DNA of 64,000 nucleotides. Source: Frigoribacterium sp. SL97 (GTDB lineage Bacteria; Actinomycetota; Actinomycetes; Actinomycetales; Microbacteriaceae). Position 1 is the stretch's first letter. Every line of letters begins with the position of its first letter. The stretch lies in the NCBI RefSeq assembly GCF_026625765.1, contig NZ_CP113062.1, forward strand, positions 1,054,001-1,118,000. Direction: 5' to 3'. Both the position numbers and the translations under genes were made by a program. This document shows positions 49,675-58,032 of the stretch, in pieces. The notes below the pieces were generated by a model that saw only the letters and a program-made list of their open reading frames with translations, was not told where the DNA came from and searched no databases.

Positions 49675-50094
49675 ATGACGAACGAACTCGTCTACTTCTC
49701 GAGCGTCTCGGGCAACACCGACCGCTTCGTCAAGAAGCTCGGTCTCCCGGCCCGGCGCATCCCGCTGTTCCCGTCCGAGCCGCCGCTCCACGTCCGTGAC
49801 CCCTACGTCCTCGTCCTGCCGACCTACGGTGGCGGCGAAGGACGAGGCGCCGTCCCGAAGCAGGTCATCCGGTTCCTCAACGACGAGGGCAACCGGCGCC
49901 TCATCCGAGGCGTGATCGCGGCGGGCAACACCAACTTCGGAGAGGGCTACTGCCTGGCCGGTGACATCGTCGCCGCCAAGTGCGACGTTCCCCTTCTCTA
50001 CCGTTTCGAAGTCTTCGGAACACCAGACGACGTACAAGCCGTACACACAGGATTGGAAGAATTTTGGACGCAGCAGTCGATGACCTCGAAGTGA
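49675..50094 (+). CDS. nrdI: NrdI flavodoxin-like protein
   Basis: A 139-residue flavodoxin-like protein that supplies oxidant to assemble the manganese-tyrosyl cofactor of NrdF. N-terminal LVYFSSVSGNTDRFVKKL binds the FMN phosphate, LPTYGGGEGRGAVPKQVIRFL and GNTNFGEGYCLAG follow. GAGGAC lies five bases before the ATG at 49675. Its 3' end overlaps nrdE by 31 bases. Confidence 0.92.
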   Translation: MTNELVYFSSVSGNTDRFVKKLGLPARRIPLFPSEPPLHVRDPYVLVLPTYGGGEGRGAVPKQVIRFLNDEGNRRLIRGVIAAGNTNFGEGYCLAGDIVAAKCDVPLLYRFEVFGTPDDVQAVHTGLEEFWTQQSMTSK

Positions 50095-52232
50095 TCGCCG
50101 CCCCGGGGCAGGGTCTCAGCTCGGGGATGGACTACCACTCCCTGAACGCGATGCTGAACCTCTACGGTCCGTCCGGCGAGATCCAGTTCGAGAAGGACCG
50201 CGAGGCGGCGAAGCAGTACTTCCTGCAGCACGTCAACCAGAACACGGTCTTCTTCCACAACCTGCGTGAGCGTCTCGACTACCTTGTCGAGAACGAGTAC
50301 TACGAGCTCGCCACCATCGAGCAGTACGACTTCGCCTTCATCGAGAAGCTGAACGACCTCGCGTACTCGAAGAAGTTCCGCTTCCAGACCTTCCTCGGCG
50401 CGTTCAAGTACTACACCTCGTACACGCTCAAGACGTTCGACGGCAAGCGCTACCTCGAGCGCTTCGAGGACCGCGTCGTCATGACCGCCCTCGGCCTGGC
50501 CCAGGGCGACGAGAAGCTCGCCGTCGACCTCGTCGAAGAGATCATCGCGGGCCGGTTCCAGCCGGCCACGCCGACCTTCCTCAACACGGCGAAGGCCCAG
50601 CGCGGCGAGCTCGTCAGCTGCTTCCTGCTGCGCATCGAAGACAACATGGAGTCCATCTCGCGCGGCATCAACTCGTCGCTGCAGCTGTCGAAGCGCGGTG
50701 GCGGAGTCGCCCTGTCGCTCTCGAACATCCGCGAGGCCGGCGCCCCGATCAAGCAGATCGAGAACCAGTCGTCGGGCATCATCCCCGTCATGAAGCTGCT
50801 CGAAGACAGCTTCAGCTACGCGAACCAGCTCGGTGCCCGCCAGGGTGCCGGTGCGGTGTACCTCAGCGCACACCACCCCGACATCATGCGCTTCCTCGAC
50901 ACCAAGCGTGAGAACGCCGACGAGAAGATCCGCATCAAGACGCTGTCCCTCGGCGTCGTCGTGCCCGACATCACGTTCGAGCTCGCCAAGAACAACGAAG
51001 ACATGTACCTCTTCTCGCCGTACGACGTCGAGAAGGTCTACGGTGTCCCCTTCGGCGACGTCGCGATCAGCGAGAAGTACCGCGAGATGGTCGCCGACTC
51101 GCGCATCAAGAAGACCAAGATCAAGGCGCGCGACTTCTTCCAGACGATCGCCGAGATCCAGTTCGAGTCGGGCTACCCCTACATCGTGTTCGAGGACACG
51201 GTCAACAAGGCGAACCCGATCAAGGGTCGCATCAACATGTCGAACCTGTGCTCCGAGATCCTGCAGGTCAACACGCCGACGACCTTCAACGAAGACCTCT
51301 CGTACAACGAGATCGGCAAGGACATCAGCTGCAACCTCGGCTCGATGAACATCGCCCTGTCGATGGACGCCCCCGACCTCGGCAAGACCGTCGAGACCGC
51401 GATCCGTGGCCTCAGCGCCGTCAGCGACATGAGCCACATCACGTCGGTCCGCTCGATCGAGGTCGGCAACGACCAGTCGCACGCCATCGGCCTCGGCCAG
51501 ATGAACCTGCACGGCTACCTCGCCCGCGAGCGGGTGCACTACGGCACGCCCGAGGCGATCGACTTCACGAACATCTACTTCTACACGGTGCTGTTCCACG
51601 CCCTGCGCGCCTCGAACACCATCGCGATCGAGCGTGGCGTCACCTTCGGCGGCTTCGAGGACTCGACCTACGCGTCGGGCACCTTCTTCGACAAGTACAC
51701 CGAGACCGAGTGGAAGCCCGAGACCGAGCGGGCGGCGGCACTGTTCGCCGACGCCGGCGTCGCGATCCCCACGCAGGACGACTGGCTCGCGCTCAAGGCC
51801 AGCATCATGCAGCACGGCATCTACAACCAGAACCTCCAGGCCGTACCGCCGACCGGGTCGATCTCGTACATCAACCACTCGACGTCGTCGATCCACCCGA
51901 TCGCGTCGAAGATCGAGATCCGCAAAGAGGGCAAGCTCGGTCGCGTGTACTACCCGGCGCCGTTCATGACGAACGACAACCTCGAGTACTACACCGACGC
52001 CTACGAGATCGGGCCCGAGAAGATCATCGACACCTACGCCGCGGCGACGCAGCACGTCGACCAGGGCCTGTCGCTCACGCTGTTCTTCAAAGACACGGCG
52101 AGCACGCGCGACATCAACAAGGCGCAGATCTACGCATGGCGCAAGGGCATCAAGACGATCTACTACATCCGTCTCCGCCAGCTCGCGCTCGAGGGCACCG
52201 AGGTCGATGGCTGCGTCAGCTGCATGCTCTAG
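50064..52232 (+). CDS. nrdE: Class Ib ribonucleotide reductase alpha subunit
   Basis: A 722-residue catalytic subunit, reducing ribonucleoside diphosphates to deoxy forms. Family blocks: YHSLNAMLNLY, QYFLQHVNQNTVFFHN, GELVSCFLLRIEDNMESISRGI (first active Cys), RGGGVALSLSNIR, NLCSEILQVNTPT with the radical Cys, and a C-terminal VDGCVSCML with the shuttle cysteines. No N-terminal ATP-cone, as is normal for NrdE. The start is a TTG at 50064, inside nrdI, with GGAAG about six bases upstream; the next in-frame ATG (50127) would cut the N-terminus. Confidence 0.92.
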   Translation: MDAAVDDLEVIAAPGQGLSSGMDYHSLNAMLNLYGPSGEIQFEKDREAAKQYFLQHVNQNTVFFHNLRERLDYLVENEYYELATIEQYDFAFIEKLNDLAYSKKFRFQTFLGAFKYYTSYTLKTFDGKRYLERFEDRVVMTALGLAQGDEKLAVDLVEEIIAGRFQPATPTFLNTAKAQRGELVSCFLLRIEDNMESISRGINSSLQLSKRGGGVALSLSNIREAGAPIKQIENQSSGIIPVMKLLEDSFSYANQLGARQGAGAVYLSAHHPDIMRFLDTKRENADEKIRIKTLSLGVVVPDITFELAKNNEDMYLFSPYDVEKVYGVPFGDVAISEKYREMVADSRIKKTKIKARDFFQTIAEIQFESGYPYIVFEDTVNKANPIKGRINMSNLCSEILQVNTPTTFNEDLSYNEIGKDISCNLGSMNIALSMDAPDLGKTVETAIRGLSAVSDMSHITSVRSIEVGNDQSHAIGLGQMNLHGYLARERVHYGTPEAIDFTNIYFYTVLFHALRASNTIAIERGVTFGGFEDSTYASGTFFDKYTETEWKPETERAAALFADAGVAIPTQDDWLALKASIMQHGIYNQNLQAVPPTGSISYINHSTSSIHPIASKIEIRKEGKLGRVYYPAPFMTNDNLEYYTDAYEIGPEKIIDTYAAATQHVDQGLSLTLFFKDTASTRDINKAQIYAWRKGIKTIYYIRLRQLALEGTEVDGCVSCML

Positions 52233-52263
52233 GCCCTCGCGCCTCGAGTCCTTGCGCCACCCG

Positions 52264-52294
52264 GCGCGGGCCGGTCTCGACGACCGGCCCGCGC
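52264..52294 (+). terminator. Hairpin between nrdE and nrdF
   Basis: Perfect 13-base arms (52264-52276, 52282-52294) with loop TCGAC, 32 bases after the nrdE stop. One AGGAGGCGCGG copy (inverted) follows at 52289-52299. It may partly terminate or stabilise the upstream message. nrdF has no obvious promoter of its own. Confidence 0.55.
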
Positions 52295-52331
52295 CTCCTG
52301 AACTCACATTCCTGCTCCTGAAAGGCACGTC

Positions 52332-53333
52332 ATGACCCTCACCGATCCGGTCCACGCCACCGGCAAGTCGGTCCCGCTGATCTCGTCGGTCAGTGCGATC
52401 AACTGGAACCGCATCCACGACGACAAGGACGTCGAGGTCTGGAACCGGCTGGTCAACAACTTCTGGCTGCCCGAGAAGATCCCGCTGTCGAACGACGTCC
52501 AGTCGTGGAACACCCTCACGCCCGAAGAGCAGCAGATGACGATGCGGGTCTTCACCGGCCTGACGCTGCTCGACACCATCCAGGGCACCGTCGGCGCGAT
52601 CAGCCTGATCCCCGACGCGATCACCCCGCACGAAGAAGCCGTCTACACGAACATCGCGTTCATGGAGTCGGTGCACGCCAAGAGCTACTCGTCGATCTTC
52701 TCGACCCTCGCGTCGACCCCCGAGATCGACGACGCCTTCCGCTGGTCGACCGAGAACGTCAACCTGCAGAAGAAGGCCCAGATCGTCCTCGACTACTACA
52801 CGGGCGACGACCCGCTGAAGCGCAAGGTCGCCTCGACGCTGCTCGAGTCGTTCCTGTTCTACAGCGGCTTCTACCTGCCGATGTACTGGTCGTCGCGCGC
52901 CAAGCTGACCAACACGGCCGACCTCATCCGCCTCATCATCCGCGACGAGGCCGTGCACGGGTACTACATCGGCTACAAGTTCCAGAAGGGTCTCGAAGGC
53001 GCCTCGGACGAGCGCAAGCAAGAGATCAAGGACTACACGTTCAACCTGCTCTTCGAGCTCTACGAGAACGAGATCCAGTACACGCAAGACCTCTACGACG
53101 GCGTCGGCCTCAGCGAAGACGTCAAGAAGTTCCTGCACTACAACGCCAACAAGGCGCTGATGAACCTCGGCTACGAGCCGATGTTCCCCAAAGAGACGAC
53201 CGACGTGAACCCGGCGATCCTGTCCGCGCTCTCGCCGAACGCCGACGAGAACCACGACTTCTTCTCGGGGTCGGGTTCGTCGTACGTCATCGGCAAGGCC
53301 GTCAACACCGAAGACGAGGACTGGGACTTCTAA
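52332..53333 (+). CDS. nrdF: Class Ib ribonucleotide reductase beta subunit
   Basis: A 333-residue radical-generating subunit. Metal ligands sit in LLDTIQGTVG (Asp), TPHEEAVYTNIAFMESVHAKSYSSIF-like block (Glu and His) and IRDEAVHGYYIGYKF (Glu, His). The radical Tyr is expected near the AVYTN/HAKSYS region. Typical of NrdF, which uses a dimanganese or diiron centre assembled with NrdI. AAAGG lies six bases before the ATG at 52332. Confidence 0.93.
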   Translation: MTLTDPVHATGKSVPLISSVSAINWNRIHDDKDVEVWNRLVNNFWLPEKIPLSNDVQSWNTLTPEEQQMTMRVFTGLTLLDTIQGTVGAISLIPDAITPHEEAVYTNIAFMESVHAKSYSSIFSTLASTPEIDDAFRWSTENVNLQKKAQIVLDYYTGDDPLKRKVASTLLESFLFYSGFYLPMYWSSRAKLTNTADLIRLIIRDEAVHGYYIGYKFQKGLEGASDERKQEIKDYTFNLLFELYENEIQYTQDLYDGVGLSEDVKKFLHYNANKALMNLGYEPMFPKETTDVNPAILSALSPNADENHDFFSGSGSSYVIGKAVNTEDEDWDF

Positions 53334-53351
53334 CCCACCCCCGCACCACGC

Positions 53352-53384
53352 AACAGGCGTCGCCCATCCCGGGCGGCGCCTGTT
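53352..53384. terminator. Terminator between nrdF and kynU
   Basis: Arms 53352-53365 and 53371-53384 pair over 14 bases with one G-U, loop ATCCC. It serves both convergent genes. Confidence 0.75.
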
Positions 53385-53411
53385 CTGCGTCCGGTCCGAC
53401 CTCGCTCGGCC

Positions 53412-54674
53412 TCAGTCGGCGAGCAGCGCCGCACGAATCGCGGCGATGCCGATCCGCACCTCGGCGAACGAGGTGCTGAGCGGCGACAGTCCGATGCGCA
53501 GCGCGTCGGGGTTGCGGAAGTCAGGGACGACACCGGCCTCCCAGAGCCGCGCCACGATCGACCGGAACGAGTCGTGCGTGATCGTGACGTGGCTGCCGCG
53601 GCGGTCCGGTTCGCGAGGCGTCGCGACGGTCACCCCGAGCGGCACGAGCCAGGCGTCGACGAGGTCGAAGGCGTAGTCGGTCAGGGCGAGCGACTTCGAC
53701 CGGATGGCATCGATGCCGGCCTCGTCGATCAGGTCGAGCATGTCGTGCATCGCGAGCATGCCCATCACCGGGGGAGTGCCGCTGATGAACCGCCGGATGC
53801 CGGTCGCCGGCTGGTACCCGTCGGCCATGGCGAACACGTCGGCGGCGCCCATCCACCCCTGGATCGGCTGGTCGAGCTCGGGCAGCAGCGAGGCGCGGGC
53901 GTAGACGAACGCGGGGGCTCCCGGCCCACCGTTCAGGTACTTGTAGGTGCAGCCGACGGCGAGGTCGACGCCCCACTCGTCGAGCTGCATCGGCACGACG
54001 CCGACGCTGTGGCAGAGGTCGGCCAGCACGAGACCGCCCGCCTCGTGCACGAGCGTCGTGATCGCGGGCAGGTCGACCAGCCAGCCCGATCGATACGACA
54101 CGTGGTTCACCAGCAGCAGTGCGGTGTCGGGCCCGACGACGTCGCGCACCTGCGACACGGTCACGCCGGTCGCCTTGTCGACGGCGATCCAGCGGATCGT
54201 GGCCCCGTGCTCGCGGGCGATGCCCTCGACGACGAAGCGGTCGGTCGGGAACTGGTCGTCGTCGATGACGATCTCGTGGCGGTCGGGCCGGGCCCGCAGG
54301 CCCGCGCGGATCGCCTTGTAGAGCAGCACGGTCGTCGAGTCGGCCACGACCGTCTGGCCCGGGGCGGCACCGAGGCAGGCCGCCGCGATGCGGTCGCCGA
54401 GCTCGGTCGGCAGGGCCATCCAGCGTTCGTCCCACGAGCGGATCAACCGCGTGCCCCAGGCGCCCTCGACGAATTCGGACAGCCGCGACAGCGTGGCGGT
54501 CACGGGCCGCCCGAGCGAGTTGCCGTCGAGGTACGACACCACGTCGACGGCCGGTACGAACCGGTCGACGTACGACGCCAGCGGGTCGGTGGCGTCGAGC
54601 GGGCCGGCGGGATGCGCCGAGGCCTGCTCGTCGGGGTCGGTGGCGTCGACGGGGTAGGCGAGCGGATCGGTCAT
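53412..54674 (-). CDS. kynU: Kynureninase
   Basis: A 420-residue PLP enzyme, cleaving L-kynurenine to anthranilate and alanine. Visible are SYLDGNSLGRPV near the N-terminus, IVIDDDQFPTDRF, NHVSYRSGW, DLCHSVGVVP (PLP-binding Asp), CTYKYLNGGPGAPAF with the Schiff-base Lys and GWMGAADVFAM. The C-terminus has the small domain with PDFRNPDALRIGLSPL. ATG at 54674 overlaps the stop codon of the upstream amidohydrolase gene (ATGA). No tryptophan dioxygenase or kynurenine formamidase of known type is in the window. Confidence 0.9.
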   Translation of the reverse strand: MTDPLAYPVDATDPDEQASAHPAGPLDATDPLASYVDRFVPAVDVVSYLDGNSLGRPVTATLSRLSEFVEGAWGTRLIRSWDERWMALPTELGDRIAAACLGAAPGQTVVADSTTVLLYKAIRAGLRARPDRHEIVIDDDQFPTDRFVVEGIAREHGATIRWIAVDKATGVTVSQVRDVVGPDTALLLVNHVSYRSGWLVDLPAITTLVHEAGGLVLADLCHSVGVVPMQLDEWGVDLAVGCTYKYLNGGPGAPAFVYARASLLPELDQPIQGWMGAADVFAMADGYQPATGIRRFISGTPPVMGMLAMHDMLDLIDEAGIDAIRSKSLALTDYAFDLVDAWLVPLGVTVATPREPDRRGSHVTITHDSFRSIVARLWEAGVVPDFRNPDALRIGLSPLSTSFAEVRIGIAAIRAALLAD

Positions 54675-55777
54675 CGGGTCTTCTCCTCGAGGGCGACGGC
54701 GAGCAGCTCGTCGGCGGTCAGTGCGGTCGCGCGGGCGAGCCAGGCGGCCCGTTCGTCGGAGGCCGCGGAGGCGCGGGGCGCGTCGGCGATCCAGGTCACG
54801 CGGGTGAACGGCAGGCGCGCACCGCCGGTGGGCCCGGCGACGTCGGGGGCGAGGGCGTCGAGCAGGCCGGCGAGCCCGAAGCCGGCCCGACCCATCGCGC
54901 GCAGCTCGCGTTCGTTCACCCCGAGCGGAAGGTCGCCGTTGCCGAGGTCGGTGCCGTAGAGCACCCGGCCCCCGGCGGCACGGAACCGCGACAGGTTGTC
55001 GACGGCTGTCTCGTGCGCGACCCCACCGAGACCGTAGCCATGGATGTCGAGCGTGCTCACCCACGTCGTGGACGCGGCCAGCCGGGCGATGAGGTCGTCG
55101 TCGAGCCGTTCGCTGAAGGGCGTGTGGGCGAGCCGGTCGACCCCGGCGTCGGCCGCGCGTGCCGCCTGGCCGACGCCCTGGACGTGGGCGACCACGGGCA
55201 GGTCGAGCCCGTGTGCGGCGTCGACGACGGCGGCCAGCATCGCGTCGTCGAGGACGGGGCCGACGTCGGAGTTCAGGGCGACCTTGACGATCGAGGCGCC
55301 GAGGGCGTGCTGCTGCTCGACGAGCCGGGCCGCGCGGCGCAGCCGGGTCGAGGCGCGGAGGCCGCCGACCGGGAGGGAGGCGCGGGGCGGCGCCCAGCCC
55401 GCCCGGCTCGGGTACCCGCCCGGCGCCGTGATCAACCCGCCGGCGATCGCCACCTCGGGCCAGCCGTCGCGACCCGACCGGCCGAGCCAGCCGGAGGCGA
55501 CCGTCGGGTCCCACCCGAGGTCGACGACCCGCGAGATGCCGCCGACGGGCAGCTGCGTGGCGTCGATCAGGCCGAGGTGGACGTGCGAGTCGGTGAAGGG
55601 GGCGAGCACGGTGCCCGGCACGTGGGGCAGCTCGGCGCCGGCCAGGGTGTCGGCGTCGTGCGCGTCGGCCGATCCGGCGAAGACCACGCCGTGGGCGTCG
55701 AGGCGCAACAGGCTGCGACCGGACCACCGGCCCGACCAGGCGTGGTCGACCGTGACGAGCCGCGCCTCCTGGTCCAT
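54671..55777 (-). CDS. Amidohydrolase-like protein coupled to kynU
   Basis: A 368-residue metal-dependent hydrolase of the imidazolonepropionase-like class. The first metal site is FTDSHVHLGL (HxH), later VVAHVQG (His), LAHTPF (His) and YGTDLGNGD (final Asp). LGASIVKVALNSDVGP probably gives the Lys ligand region. It ends four bases inside kynU, so the two are translationally coupled. Context suggests a step next to kynurenine, such as removal of the N-formyl group; this is inference, because known formamidases are of other folds. ATG at 55777 follows TAGGGT (55789-55784) by six bases, giving a leaderless mRNA. Codons 3-6 form one inverted AGGAGGCGCGG. Confidence 0.75.
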   Translation of the reverse strand: MDQEARLVTVDHAWSGRWSGRSLLRLDAHGVVFAGSADAHDADTLAGAELPHVPGTVLAPFTDSHVHLGLIDATQLPVGGISRVVDLGWDPTVASGWLGRSGRDGWPEVAIAGGLITAPGGYPSRAGWAPPRASLPVGGLRASTRLRRAARLVEQQHALGASIVKVALNSDVGPVLDDAMLAAVVDAAHGLDLPVVAHVQGVGQAARAADAGVDRLAHTPFSERLDDDLIARLAASTTWVSTLDIHGYGLGGVAHETAVDNLSRFRAAGGRVLYGTDLGNGDLPLGVNERELRAMGRAGFGLAGLLDALAPDVAGPTGGARLPFTRVTWIADAPRASAASDERAAWLARATALTADELLAVALEEKTR

Positions 55778-55836
55778 GACCCGACCCTATTCGTGCGTGC
55801 TGCCCGTGCCCTGCAGGCCCGCCCGCGTCCGGGGAC

Positions 55837-55892
55837 GACGAGGCGGGCTCGCAGGGTGGGTGCCGACGAGGCGGGCTCGCAGGGTGGGTGCC
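55837..55892. repeat. 28-base tandem duplication
   Basis: Two perfect 28-base units lie between the amidohydrolase start and the methyltransferase stop. An AGGAGGCGCG copy follows directly. Confidence 0.85.
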
Positions 55893-55905
55893 GAGGAGGC
55901 GCGAC

Positions 55906-56700
55906 TCAGCCGGGCAGGACGGCCCGCGAGCACCGCGCCACGTAGGGCAGGCGGATCAGGTCGGCGCCGCGGGTGTCCGGGTGCGTGTCGAGCAGCCGCT
56001 CGACGTCGCGCAGCAGGGCCGCGCGGTCGTCGGGCGAGAGCGTGATGACGTAGCTGCGCGACGCGATCATGGCGAGGAACTCGTCGCGACCCAGCTCGTG
56101 CACCCAGGGGACGTCGTACCGCTCGACGCTGCCGAACGGCGCACCAACGACCGGTGCGTCCGACCCCATGTCGCGCTCGCGGGGTTGGCGCATCACCCGG
56201 CTGAGCTCCGCCAGCCACGGCACGGACTCGTCGCGGATGTTCCAGACGAGGCCGAGGGTGCCGCCGGGACGCAGGACGCGGGCGATCTCGGGCACGGCGC
56301 GGGCGGGGTCGACCCAGTGCCAGGCCTGCGCGACGAGGACGGCGTCCACCGAGTCGTCGCCGAGGGGGATGTCCTCGGCCGACCCGGCGACCGACGTCGC
56401 CCCGGGGACGACCTGCTCGAGGGTCGCGCGCATGCCCGGCGACGGCTCGACGGCCGTGACCGACGGGGCACGGTCGAGCAGCAGACGGGTGAGCTTGCCC
56501 GTGCCCGCCCCCAGGTCGACCACGTGACAGGCGCCCTCGGGCAGCAGCCAGTCGACGGCGTCGAGGGGGTACGACGGGCGACCCCTCTCGTAGACGTCGG
56601 CGGCCAGCCCGAACGAGGCGGCGAGGTCGGAATCGGGTCGTGCGGGGTCGAAGCCGTGGGCGGCCGGATCGAACCCCTCCTGGAGTGGTTGATGTGTCAC
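55906..56700 (-). CDS. Class I SAM-dependent methyltransferase
   Basis: A 264-residue methyltransferase of the Methyltransf_11 type. SAM-binding VVDLGAGTGKLTRLLL (about 64-79), acidic loop AVEPSPGMRATL, then SAEDIPLGDDSVDAVLVAQAWHWVDP and RVLRPGGTLGLVWNIRDES. The N-terminus HQPLQEGFDPAAHGF and ASFGLAADVYERGRPSYP are common in actinobacterial members. The substrate is unknown. GTG at 56700 is preferred, as GACAGT ends six bases before it; GTG at 56721 is an alternative. It is divergent from the FMN reductase gene. Confidence 0.8.
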   Translation of the reverse strand: MTHQPLQEGFDPAAHGFDPARPDSDLAASFGLAADVYERGRPSYPLDAVDWLLPEGACHVVDLGAGTGKLTRLLLDRAPSVTAVEPSPGMRATLEQVVPGATSVAGSAEDIPLGDDSVDAVLVAQAWHWVDPARAVPEIARVLRPGGTLGLVWNIRDESVPWLAELSRVMRQPRERDMGSDAPVVGAPFGSVERYDVPWVHELGRDEFLAMIASRSYVITLSPDDRAALLRDVERLLDTHPDTRGADLIRLPYVARCSRAVLPG

Positions 56701-56763
56701 CGGAACACTGTCGCACGTCACGATCCGTCACACACCCTCTGTTACGTCGGCCTCGGGCGCAGC

Positions 56764-57489
56764 ATGGAGGGGATGACTTCCTCGCTGCCTCCGACCCCCT
56801 CGTCCCCGCGTCCGACCCGTCCCCTGCGGGTCGTCGCGGTGTCCGGCACCCTCAGCACGCCGTCGAAGACCGACGCCCTCGTGCACGAGATCGTGACGGC
56901 GCTGGGTGACGTCCTGCCGATCGAGGCGCACGTGATCCGGGTCAGCGAACTCGGCCCCCTGTTCGCCGGCGCGCTCACCCGGGACCAGCTCGACGAGCGG
57001 GTCGAGCGCGAGCTGGTCGCCATCGAGACCGCCGACCTGCTGATCGTCGCCTCGCCCGTCTACCGCGCCTCCTTCACCGGGCTGTTCAAGCACCTGTTCG
57101 ACTTCGTCGAGCAGTACGCGCTCGTGGACGTGCCCGTGCTGCTCGCCGCGACGGGGGGCAGCGAGCGCCACGCGCTGATCATCGAGCACGCGTTGCGACC
57201 ACTGTTCGGGTTCTTCCAGGCCCTCACCCTGCCGCTGGGCGTCTACGCGCACACGACCGACTTCACGGCGACCGGAGGCGCGGAGAAGTACGCGGTCACG
57301 GCCCCTCTGCTGCAGGAGCGCATCCGCCACGCGATCCAGCGCGGCCTGCCGCTGATCCGCTCGAGCATCGCCGAGAAGGGGCGCATCAAGCAGACCCTCG
57401 ACGACGGCGACGCGCGCGTCGACCTGGCGGTGGGCGACCTGCGCGCCGACGAGCTCGACGTCACGACCCCGACGCGCCTGTTCAGCTGA
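56764..57489 (+). CDS. MsuE-like NAD(P)H-dependent FMN reductase
   Basis: A 241-residue flavodoxin-fold reductase close to MsuE. Motifs: VVAVSGTLSTPSKT at the N-terminus, LFAGALTRDQLDE, DLLIVASPVYRASFTGLFKHLFDFV, then LLAATGGSERHALIIEH and FFQALTLPLGVYAH. MsuE supplies reduced FMN to alkanesulfonate or methanesulfonate monooxygenases; no such oxygenase is adjacent. ATG at 56764 is used; ATG at 56773 lies too close to GGAGG to be favoured. Residues 1-22 are Ser/Pro-rich. Confidence 0.82.
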   Translation: MEGMTSSLPPTPSSPRPTRPLRVVAVSGTLSTPSKTDALVHEIVTALGDVLPIEAHVIRVSELGPLFAGALTRDQLDERVERELVAIETADLLIVASPVYRASFTGLFKHLFDFVEQYALVDVPVLLAATGGSERHALIIEHALRPLFGFFQALTLPLGVYAHTTDFTATGGAEKYAVTAPLLQERIRHAIQRGLPLIRSSIAEKGRIKQTLDDGDARVDLAVGDLRADELDVTTPTRLFS

Positions 57490-57545
57490 GCGCGACCCGA
57501 AGGCGGGGCAGCCGCTCCGGGATGCCCACCGGTATCGTGATCGTC

Positions 57546-57950
57546 GTGAACCCCGACCCGACTCCCCGTGGCCCGTCCGTCGCCCGCGCCGAGATCCGCG
57601 ACAGCGAGGCACAGCGCCGTCTCGGCCTGTTGCCCTCCGGCGTGCTGCCGGGGCGTGCGGCCCGATGGGTGGACGACGGCGTGGACGACCTGTCCGTGCT
57701 CGCGCTCGCCGAGGCACAGACCAGCACCGACGACGCCCGTGAGGCGCTCCTCGCCCAGGCGGCCGTCGACCTCGGCCTCGGCTTCGGCTCGGTGCGCGAG
57801 GCGCGTGCCCATCACGGTCAGCGCGTCGTCGAGTCGATGACGGCCGCGTCGGCCCCTGCCGACGCCCTGGGCTTCTCGAACGGCTTCACCGACACCATCG
57901 AGGAGTCGGTGCGCGACAGCATCGCCCGCCTCTTCAAGCCCCGCGGCTGA
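57546..57950 (+). CDS. Conserved-looking soluble protein, unknown function
   Basis: A 134-residue protein, mostly helical: RAEIRDSEAQRRLGLLPSGV, ARWVDDGVDDLSVLALAEAQTSTDDAREALL, then FGSVREARAHHGQRVVESM. No family is recognised. GTG at 57546 is seven bases after TATCGT (57533-57538), which supports the start and a leaderless mRNA. It ends before a perfect palindromic terminator shared with the GH51 gene. Confidence 0.55.
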   Translation: MNPDPTPRGPSVARAEIRDSEAQRRLGLLPSGVLPGRAARWVDDGVDDLSVLALAEAQTSTDDAREALLAQAAVDLGLGFGSVREARAHHGQRVVESMTAASAPADALGFSNGFTDTIEESVRDSIARLFKPRG

Positions 57951-57973
57951 TCCGGGGCGTCGACGCGACCGGA

Positions 57974-58019
57974 CGCAGGAGGCGCGGTGCCGGTCGTGAC
58001 CGGCACCGCGCCTCCTGCG
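57974..58019. terminator. Perfect 21-base bidirectional terminator with inverted AGGAGGCGCGG copies
   Basis: Arms 57974-57994 and 57999-58019 pair perfectly around CGTG. Each arm contains the 11-mer (57977-57987 and 58006-58016). It separates convergent genes. Confidence 0.85.
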
Positions 58020-58032
58020 GTCGTGCCGTGGG

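Noticed and set aside
49998..53255. A 1085-codon minus-strand frame opposite nrdE and nrdF
   Set aside because: Antisense shadow of two strongly conserved genes.
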